The position numbers were made by a program, and so were the translations under genes. A model generated the notes under the pieces. It ran no database searches. It was not told where the DNA came from and saw only the letters and a list, made by a program, of their open reading frames with translations. From NCBI GenBank assembly GCA_041567315.1, contig JBFGCA010000036.1, forward strand, positions 1-40,413: a stretch of DNA of 40,413 bases. Reading direction: 5' to 3'. Every line of letters starts with the position of its first letter. Within the stretch, counting starts at the first letter, position 1. Shown here piece after piece: positions 33,915 through 40,413 of the stretch. This DNA comes from JBFGCA01 sp041567315 (GTDB lineage Bacteria; Acidobacteriota; Thermoanaerobaculia; Multivoradales; JAHEKO01).

Positions 33915-36116
33915 TCAGGGAGCGGTGGCGCGGGACGCCGGGGCGGCGGTCGCCGGCTGGGACGCGGTCTTCTCGCCGAGGGTGAGGAAGCGCTCGGGGT
34001 GGAAGGCGTTGTAGCCGTTGATGCCGCCGAAGAACAGCTCGCCGCTGGCGCTCGCGTACGAGGCGCCGAAATTGAACTCGTTGGCCTGGAGACCGTGGCT
34101 GGCGTCGAAATTGGTGAAGGTCGCGCGCCCCGGATCGAAGCGCGACAGGCCGTTGTTGGTGCTCAGCCACAGCCCGCCGGCCGCGTCCGGCCGGATCGCG
34201 TAGATCACGCCGTTCGGCAGCCCGTCCCGCTCGGTGTAGGTCTCGAAGCGCGCCTCGCCGGCTTCCTCCGGCCCGCCGATCATCCGGGCGAGCCCCGCGC
34301 CCCGCGTGCCCACCCACAGCGTGCCCGCGGCGTCGGGATGGAGCGAGAAGACCGTGTCCGAGGGGAGTGTCGAGTCGTCTTCGGGCCGATGCAGGAACCG
34401 GTGGGCGCCTCCGGTCGCCGGGTCGAACAGGTTGAGCCCGCCGCCGTCGGTGCCGACCCAGAGAAGACCGTTCCCGGCCTCGGCCAGACAGGTCACGCGG
34501 TCGCTTCCCAGGCTGTCGGGATCGCCGGCGTCGTGCCGGAAGGTGCGGAAGGCGCCCGACTCCGGATCGTGCCGGGTGAGGCCGCCACCGAAGGTGCCGA
34601 TCCACAGCGCCCCCGCGGCGTCCTCGAAGAGCGTCATGATGCCTGCCGCGGCCAGACCGGTCTCGCTCGCGGGATCGTGGGCGTAGGACTGGAAGCGACG
34701 CGAGCCGGGGTCCAGACGGTTGAGGCCGCCCTCCCGGGTGCCGATCCAGAGACGGCCGCGGCGATCGCGGAGCAGGGCCATGACGTGGTCGTCGCTGAGG
34801 CTGGCGGGGTCGTCCGCGTCGCGGCGGAACCAGGTCAGCTCCCCGGTCGCCCGGTCGAGACGCGCCAGCCCGGCGCCGAAGGTGCCGACGAAGATCCCGC
34901 CCGCCTCGTCCTCGGCGAAGGAGGTGACGATCCCGGGGCGATCCCCGGCGGCCGGGTCGCCGGGGGGAACCCGATGGTGCGCGAAGCCCGGTCGGGCGGG
35001 GTCCCACCGGCCGAGCCCCGCCAGGTTGGTGCCCACCCAGACGGTCCCCCGGCGATCCCGATGGAGCGCCAGCACCGGAGCCTGGCCGAGTGCGGCGCCG
35101 GCGGCGGAGCTCGCCACCCGCACGAAGCGGCCGCTCGCAGGCTCGAGCAGCTCGACGCCGCGCTCCGTCCCCACCCAGAGCGTTCCCCGGTCGTCCTCCA
35201 GGATCGCCCGGACGCGGTCGTCTCCGAGCGAGCCGGGGTCCTCCGGATCGTGGCGGAAGCGCTCGAACTCGCCGCTCCGGGGATCGCGGCGGGCCAGACC
35301 GCCGCCGTAGAGGCCGACCCAGAGGGCGCCCGCCCGATCCTCGAACAGAGCGCGGACCGGGCCGGAAACGGGTCGGAAGCGCTCGAACGTGCCTGTCTCC
35401 GGGTCGAGGCGATCGAGGCCGGCGGCGGTGCCGATCCACACCGCCCCGTCGCGGCCCGCGAGCAGCGCGTTGAGGCGGTCATCGCTCAGGCTGCGCTGGT
35501 CGTCCGCGTCGTGGACATAGGAGGTCAGCCTCCCGCTGACCGGATCGAGGCGCTGCAGACCCGCGTCGCGCAGCGCGATCCACACCTCGCCGCGGCGATC
35601 GATCACCAGGTCCTTGACGTAGTCGCTGGCCAGCTGTGGCGCGGCCGACCGCGGGGCGCTGCGATAGCGCACGAACCGGTCGGTCGCCGGGTCCCAGCGC
35701 GCCACGCCGCCTCCTTCGGTCGCCACCCACAGGCTGCCGTCGGCGCCCTCCTCGATCGCCCGCACGGTGTTGGCGGGCAGCGACGAGGGGTCGAGGGCGT
35801 CGAAGCGATAGACCTCGAAGCGCTTTCCGTCGTAGCGATTGAGACCGTCTTCGGTGCCGAACCACAGGTAGCCGCGGCGGTCCTCGTGGATCGACAGCAC
35901 CGTCGCCTGCGAGAGCCCGTGCTGCCGCGAGATCTGCTCGAGGCGGATCGCCGACGCAGGAAGGTCGGCCGCCCGGACCGCCGTCGCGACGAACGGCAAT
36001 GCGAGGATCATCCCGGCGAGGGCCCGTCGGCGCCGAGCCCTTGCCGCAGACGCGCGACGAGGCGTGGGGGCCCCGTGCAAGCCGGCCTCGACCGCGACAG
36101 ATGCCGTTACCCGCAT
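33915..36116 (-). CDS. exported two-component-regulator-type beta-propeller protein lacking an output domain
   Basis: The 733-residue protein has a basic start (RRRRALAG), a hydrophobic export segment (MILALPFVATAVRA) and then about a dozen Reg_prop-type repeats. Repeats show D..G.LWVGT...GL.R.D, for example DRRGYLWFGTEDGLNRYDG and DRRGRLWIGTREGGLNRLD. Hybrid two-component sensors carry two seven-blade propellers built from these, followed by Y_Y_Y, a membrane helix and a kinase. Here the protein stops soon after ELFFGGINGYNAFHPERF, where the propellers normally end, so no Y_Y_Y, membrane or kinase domain follows. It starts 37 bp after the subtilase stop on the same strand. Confidence 0.85.
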   Translation of the reverse strand: MRVTASVAVEAGLHGAPTPRRASAARARRRRALAGMILALPFVATAVRAADLPASAIRLEQISRQHGLSQATVLSIHEDRRGYLWFGTEDGLNRYDGKRFEVYRFDALDPSSLPANTVRAIEEGADGSLWVATEGGGVARWDPATDRFVRYRSAPRSAAPQLASDYVKDLVIDRRGEVWIALRDAGLQRLDPVSGRLTSYVHDADDQRSLSDDRLNALLAGRDGAVWIGTAAGLDRLDPETGTFERFRPVSGPVRALFEDRAGALWVGLYGGGLARRDPRSGEFERFRHDPEDPGSLGDDRVRAILEDDRGTLWVGTERGVELLEPASGRFVRVASSAAGAALGQAPVLALHRDRRGTVWVGTNLAGLGRWDPARPGFAHHRVPPGDPAAGDRPGIVTSFAEDEAGGIFVGTFGAGLARLDRATGELTWFRRDADDPASLSDDHVMALLRDRRGRLWIGTREGGLNRLDPGSRRFQSYAHDPASETGLAAAGIMTLFEDAAGALWIGTFGGGLTRHDPESGAFRTFRHDAGDPDSLGSDRVTCLAEAGNGLLWVGTDGGGLNLFDPATGGAHRFLHRPEDDSTLPSDTVFSLHPDAAGTLWVGTRGAGLARMIGGPEEAGEARFETYTERDGLPNGVIYAIRPDAAGGLWLSTNNGLSRFDPGRATFTNFDASHGLQANEFNFGASYASASGELFFGGINGYNAFHPERFLTLGEKTASQPATAAPASRATAP

Positions 36117-36153
36117 TTCAACGTCCGTTGATTGCGCTCTGGAAGCCCGTCGG

Positions 36154-38793
36154 CTAGTCGTCGTCGTTCAGGTTGAGCCCACCGACGCTTTCGCCCATCA
36201 GCGGGTCGTCGTTCTGGACGTTGTCGGCCCACAGGTAGCCGTCCGACCACAGAAAACCGTCCGACCACAAGAAACCGTCCGACCACAGGAAGCCGTCCGA
36301 CCACAGAAAACCGTCCGACCACAAGAAGCCGTCGGCCCACAGGTAGCCGTCCGACCACAGGAAACCGTCCGACCACAGAAAACCGTCCGACCACAGGAAG
36401 CCCGCGGACCACTCCTCCCCGCCCCAGGTCGTCCCGGTGTCCTCGATCAGGATGACGGGGCCGGCGTCGGAGCGGGCGACGGTCGGCGACGGAGCGGCGG
36501 TGACGAAGCCGTCCTCCGCCAGCGCCGCCTCGACGTCCAACACCCCGGCGCCGACCTCGGCGGGGTCGCCGGGGATCTTGCGCGCCGAGCGCATGAGCCG
36601 GGCCTTGACCGTCGCCGGTTCGAGCGTCGGCTCCTGGGAGAGCATCAGCGCCACGGCCCCCGACACCACCGCCGCCGCCATGCTGGTGCCGGAGAGCTCC
36701 AGGTACTCGCCACCCGGGCAGGAGCCGCTGCCGGAGCATCCGACCACACGATCGGGAAGATCCTGCTTCAGCCTGCCGCGGTTGGCGATGGGGGCGACGA
36801 AGCGGTTGCCCGGCGCCAAGAGGTCGGGCTTCAAGACGTGGTCGAGCAGCGTCGGCCCGCGCGAGGAGTAGGTCGAGACGAAGTCGTCGCTCCAGTCCTG
36901 ACCCGTGCCACTGTCGGTCAGCGAGCCGACGGTGATGACTTTCGGCGAGTTGCCCGGGCTGGTGATGGTGAAATTGCCGTCGCGGCCGTAGTTGCCCGCC
37001 GAGCAGACCACCACCAGGCCGGCGTCCCAGACGGCCTCTACCGCCTGGACCAGCGGGTCGGTGGCCGCCGATTCCTCGACCGCCTTGCCGAGCGACAGGT
37101 TGACGATGCGGATGTCGTAGGCCGCGGCATTGGCCAGCACCCAGTCGAGACCGGCGATGACGTCGGAGACCACCCCGCGGCCGTTCTCGTCCAGCACCCG
37201 GAGCGAGTAGATCGGCGCCCCGGGCGCGAGACCGGAGTAGGTGCCGCCGGAGCCCTGGCCGTCGCCGCCGATGACCCCGGCCACGTGCGTGCCGTGACCC
37301 CAGGGGTCGGCGCGAACGGTCCCGACCCTGAGCTCGACGTTGTCGATGTAGAGATGGGCATCCGAGTCCGTGTCCGTGAGGCGGAAGCGGATCCGGGTCT
37401 GTGCCGAGCGGTAGGAGGCGAGATCGAAGGTCTCGCCGAAGACCACCGCCGGTGAGCCGTAGGTGGCCAGCGACTGCCAGGTAGCTCCACCGTCGGGCGA
37501 GACCTCGAGGGTGTACTCGGCGCCGCTGCGGTCCAGGTGATAGTCGAAGGTCAGGGTCGCCGAGTCCGCTCCTGCGAGGTCGATCTCGCGCTCGATGGAG
37601 TCGTTCAGGCCGCTGCGGGCGTCGAACTCGATGCACCGGCTGCTGGAAGAGGGGCAGTCGTCGACCTCGACGGTGATGTTGCCCCCGGAGGGGCTGCCGT
37701 TGTCCCCGGTCTCGATCCACGGACTGCCGCTCCAGTCCTCGGTGCCGTTGCTGTTGGTGTAGGAGGTGGCGTTGAACTCGTCGCGGAAGCTGTCACCGTC
37801 TCCCGGGATCTCGATCTGGAGGTTGTCGATGCCCAGCTCCCCGTCGTCCACGCTCGTCACCCTGAAGCGAATCTGGGTGGTGGAGGACGCGTAGGGGGTG
37901 AGATCGAAGGTGTCGGTCTCGCCGCTCACCCAGGTGTCGAAGGAGAAGCTGCGGAGCAGGGTCCAGGTGGCGCCTCCATCGGCCGAGACCTCCAGCGCCA
38001 CGCTGCCGCCCCAGTCGTCGTGTCCATAGACGTAGCTCAGCGTGGCCACTTCGGCGCCGCTCAGATTCAGCTCCCGCACGACCCCCTTGCCCACCACGTT
38101 GTCGGCCTCCACGACGAGGCACCTGGTGGCCGAGCAGCGGCTGTTCTCGCCGACCGACTCGACCTCGACGTCGCCGGTTCCCGGACCGTTGGACTCCCCG
38201 ATCTCCAGCCACGGTCCGCTCCAGCTCAGCGTCCCGTCGTTGCCGCCGTAGGAGGTCCCGTTGAACTCGTCTCGGAAGACTCCACCGGTGACCAGGTAGG
38301 GAGGAACGACGTCGACGCGCATCCGGAGGTCCAGGTCCCAGTGGTCCCCCACGCCCGAGTCGAGCACCGCCACGCCGACGTCGGGAAGGGCCTGGACGTA
38401 CTGGGGCGAGCCCGGCTCGGGCAGCCTGGCGGTCTCCCTGGCGGCCCGGGAGAGACCCTCCACCGGGGCATCCAGGCTGATCGAGCGCACGCCCTGGCCC
38501 TGGGCGAGACCGTGGAGTGCGGTCTCCGGCACCCGCAGGGACAGCATCTTGAAGTGGCCGTACTGGCGCTTCACCTGGCTGCCGAGGCCGCGCACGCGGG
38601 CGCGCTCGGAGCTGCCGGGCATCTGGTCGTAGGTGACGACGACGTCGACAAACGCGGGAGGCCCGTTGCCGTTGCCGTTCCCGCCGCCGTTGCCGCTGCC
38701 GCTTCCGTTGCCGTTGCTGGCGAGGAGGGAGCCGGGGATCAGCGTCGCCGCGAGAAGCAGCGCCGCCGCCCGGGGGATCTGGTAGGTGTTCAT
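36154..38793 (-). CDS. secreted subtilisin-like (S8) serine protease with inserted modules and C-terminal hexapeptide repeats
   Basis: The 879-residue precursor has a signal peptide (about 1-25), a Gly/Asn/Ser linker, an I9-like propeptide (about 47-110) and an S8 catalytic domain. The triad is D145 (VLDSG), H500 (HGTHVAG) and S704 (GTSMAA), with oxyanion N601 (SAGNYG). D145 and H500 are 355 residues apart, against 32 in subtilisin, because two similar modules are inserted (about 173-330 and 336-490). Both open with FRDEFN and end before the His. After the catalytic domain, residues 799-856 repeat G(F/Y)LW(S/A)D ten times. It is likely extracellular and active. The start is ATG 38793 with AAAGGGA upstream. 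Confidence 0.92.
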   Translation of the reverse strand: MNTYQIPRAAALLLAATLIPGSLLASNGNGSGSGNGGGNGNGNGPPAFVDVVVTYDQMPGSSERARVRGLGSQVKRQYGHFKMLSLRVPETALHGLAQGQGVRSISLDAPVEGLSRAARETARLPEPGSPQYVQALPDVGVAVLDSGVGDHWDLDLRMRVDVVPPYLVTGGVFRDEFNGTSYGGNDGTLSWSGPWLEIGESNGPGTGDVEVESVGENSRCSATRCLVVEADNVVGKGVVRELNLSGAEVATLSYVYGHDDWGGSVALEVSADGGATWTLLRSFSFDTWVSGETDTFDLTPYASSTTQIRFRVTSVDDGELGIDNLQIEIPGDGDSFRDEFNATSYTNSNGTEDWSGSPWIETGDNGSPSGGNITVEVDDCPSSSSRCIEFDARSGLNDSIEREIDLAGADSATLTFDYHLDRSGAEYTLEVSPDGGATWQSLATYGSPAVVFGETFDLASYRSAQTRIRFRLTDTDSDAHLYIDNVELRVGTVRADPWGHGTHVAGVIGGDGQGSGGTYSGLAPGAPIYSLRVLDENGRGVVSDVIAGLDWVLANAAAYDIRIVNLSLGKAVEESAATDPLVQAVEAVWDAGLVVVCSAGNYGRDGNFTITSPGNSPKVITVGSLTDSGTGQDWSDDFVSTYSSRGPTLLDHVLKPDLLAPGNRFVAPIANRGRLKQDLPDRVVGCSGSGSCPGGEYLELSGTSMAAAVVSGAVALMLSQEPTLEPATVKARLMRSARKIPGDPAEVGAGVLDVEAALAEDGFVTAAPSPTVARSDAGPVILIEDTGTTWGGEEWSAGFLWSDGFLWSDGFLWSDGYLWADGFLWSDGFLWSDGFLWSDGFLWSDGFLWSDGYLWADNVQNDDPLMGESVGGLNLNDDD
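36223..36402. repeat. ten 18-bp tandem repeats in the subtilase 3' end
   Basis: Ten contiguous 18-bp units, consensus GTCCGACCACAGGAAACC on the + strand, encode hexapeptides GFLWSD/GYLWAD on the minus strand. Units 1 and 7 are identical, as are 4 and 10, so a 108-bp (six-unit) duplication is visible. Variation is mostly synonymous, suggesting selection on the protein. A decayed eleventh unit follows at 36403. Confidence 0.95.
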
Positions 38794-38980
38794 CGGCGGA
38801 TTCCCTTTCGGCCGGCGCACCCCCGCCGAGAGCGCCGTACCGCATTCACCCAGAGGTCGTGGAGCATCGTCCGAGATTCCAGCCGGACCTCTGCGGAGCA
38901 ACGGAAATGCCATCCGCAAGTGCCGATCTCTCGATGAGTCGATCTGTCCGCCGCGCTTGGACGCGCCCTCCCGGATCGCC

Positions 38981-39038
38981 GAGGGCGCTCTGTTTGAAAT
39001 GACCTTTGAAATCAAGCGCTTGAGCGGAGAGCGCCCTC
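38981..39038. promoter_or_regulatory. nested inverted and direct repeats upstream of the subtilase
   Basis: GAGGGCGCTC (38981-38990) and GAGCGCCCTC (39029-39038) form a perfect 10-bp inverted repeat around a 38-bp AT-rich core. The core holds two TTTGAAAT copies (38993-39000 and 39005-39012) and the perfect 12-bp palindrome TCAAGCGCTTGA (39012-39023). It lies about 190 bp before the subtilase start in the 457-bp gap with atpC. It is a candidate operator or structured leader. Confidence 0.55.
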
Positions 39039-39114
39039 CCCCCAGGGCGCACCTCGGGGCGCCGCGCCGTCGCCGGGTCGGGTCCCCGCACACGGCCGCG
39101 GCGAGATCGGGAGG

Positions 39115-39142
39115 GGAATAGAACCGGCGGCGCCGAGCACAA
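39115..39142 (-). promoter_or_regulatory. putative subtilase promoter (TTGTGC-16-TATTCC)
   Basis: On the minus strand TTGTGC (39142-39137), a 16-bp spacer and TATTCC (39120-39115) resemble a sigma-70 promoter. Transcripts would have a leader of about 315 nt containing the nested repeats at 38981-39038. Confidence 0.35.
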
Positions 39143-39200
39143 TTTCGGCGGGCCAGCGGCGCCGCGCCACTTGCGAGCCTCGGGCCGGCCGCGCGGTCCC

Positions 39201-39218
39201 GCGACCGCGACCGCGACC
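39201..39218. repeat. (GCGACC)3 microrepeat
   Basis: Three perfect copies of GCGACC lie in the gap between atpC and the subtilase gene. No function is evident. Confidence 0.8.
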
Positions 39219-39223
39219 AGGTA

Positions 39224-39247
39224 CCGCTTCTCCCCGGGGGGAGCGGC
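39224..39247 (-). terminator. possible terminator of the atpDC transcript
   Basis: CCGCT...AGCGG encloses CTCCCC/GGGGAG, forming a GC-rich hairpin that begins a few bases after the atpC stop. There is no U-tract. Position supports a terminator role. Confidence 0.4.
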
Positions 39248-39250
39248 GCG

Positions 39251-39643
39251 CTAACGCAGCATCCGGAGCTGCGCCCGCGCCCGGCCGAGGGCCCGCTGCC
39301 GCTTCTCGAAGGAGGCGTCGTCGAGGACCGCCATCGCCCTGGCCTCCTCCAGCGCCGCCTCCGCGGCGCCCCGCTCCAGCTCGTCCGGCCGCCGCGCCTC
39401 CTCGGTGAGGATCGTCAGCCGGTTGGCCGCCATCTCCGCGAAGCCGCCGCCGATGAAGAACAGCTGCTCGCCGTCCGCGGCGTCGACCCTGAGACGCCCG
39501 GCCGCCAGCTTGACCATCAGCGGCGCGCGGTCGCGCAGGATGCCCAGCTCGCCGTCGTGGGCGGGCAGCGCCACGAACCGCGCCTCGGTCTCGAGCACCG
39601 CGCGCTCGGGGGTCACCACGCTGACCGTGAACGTGTTCGCCAT
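39251..39643 (-). CDS. atpC: ATP synthase F1 epsilon subunit
   Basis: The 130-residue subunit of the F1 central stalk couples rotation and regulates ATP hydrolysis. It has the beta-sandwich start FTVSVVTPERAVLETEARFVALPAHDGELGILRDRAPLM and a C-terminal helical hairpin (ERGAAEAALEEARAMAVLDD, FEKRQRALGRARAQL). It follows atpD after 43 bp on the minus strand, the usual order at the end of an atp operon. Its full helical hairpin suggests the inhibitory function is kept. Confidence 0.95.
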   Translation of the reverse strand: MANTFTVSVVTPERAVLETEARFVALPAHDGELGILRDRAPLMVKLAAGRLRVDAADGEQLFFIGGGFAEMAANRLTILTEEARRPDELERGAAEAALEEARAMAVLDDASFEKRQRALGRARAQLRMLR

Positions 39644-39686
39644 GATCGGGCTCTCTGCTCCCTGGACCGCGGCCGCCGCGCCGGCG

Positions 39687-40413
<727 letters not shown>

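Noticed and set aside
36223..36402. CRISPR array.
   Set aside because: The 18-bp units are contiguous with no spacers and encode in-frame hexapeptides of the subtilase.
38981..39038. Rho-independent terminator.
   Set aside because: The loop is 38 nt, there is no U-tract, and it lies upstream of a gene rather than at a gene end.
39201..39218. Replication origin iterons.
   Set aside because: Only three 6-bp copies, no DnaA-box-like sequence and no AT-rich region nearby.

Overview
The window is very GC-rich and tightly packed, and typical of a free-living bacterium. A member of the Acidobacteriota (Thermoanaerobaculia-like) is the best guess. This rests on the gene style: a TPR-tailed receptor kinase with an N-terminal cyclase-type domain, a large secreted subtilase, a truncated sensor-type propeller, a muropeptide ligase (Mpl), and 'DGFESGD..AW' tails. 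There is no 16S gene here, so the taxonomy is an inference. No phage, insertion sequence or CRISPR array is visible.

Layout. 1-5.3 kb: an acetyl-CoA hydrolase/transferase fused to a GNAT domain, a polytopic membrane protein, an EamA exporter and a secreted two-CHRD-domain protein. 5.4-12.7 kb: a signalling stretch, all on the + strand, with a cyclase-like/Ser-Thr kinase/TPR receptor, a membrane-anchored TAXI solute-binding protein, an MscS channel with a C-terminal cyclic-nucleotide-binding domain, and a phosphodiester glycosidase. 12.7-18.1 kb: a large LuxR-type ATPase regulator, a secreted TPR protein and a SRPBCC protein. 18.3-22.4 kb: a small island with a VapBC-type toxin-antitoxin pair at one end and a MntA/HepT pair at the other; they flank a DUF1772-like membrane protein and an alpha/beta-hydrolase fused to a SUMF1/FGE-like domain. 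A tRNA-Glu(CTC) follows on the minus strand.

22.7-33.6 kb: a VOC protein, then cell-wall and RNA housekeeping genes: N-acetylmuramoyl-alanine amidase, GerMN lipoprotein, murI and rph. After these come a convergent DUF1573 protein, mpl (muropeptide recycling), a TPR membrane protein, an RDD protein and a small membrane protein. 33.6-39.2 kb, minus strand: a secreted subtilase with two modules inserted inside its catalytic domain and ten hexapeptide repeats at its C-terminus, followed 37 bp downstream by a periplasmic sensor-type beta-propeller that has lost its output domain. 39.2 kb to the end: atpC and the 3' part of atpD.

Two themes recur. First, TAnnnT -10 elements sit 5-8 bp before several start codons, and twice inside the upstream gene's stop codon, which suggests leaderless mRNAs. 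Second, extracellular or envelope sensing proteins lack their usual partner: a TAXI protein without a TRAP permease, a propeller without a kinase, an FGE-like domain without its cysteines. The best candidates for something undescribed are the cyclase-like kinase/TAXI/cNMP-MscS stretch, the modified subtilase with its output-less propeller, and the toxin-antitoxin-flanked hydrolase-SUMF1 island.
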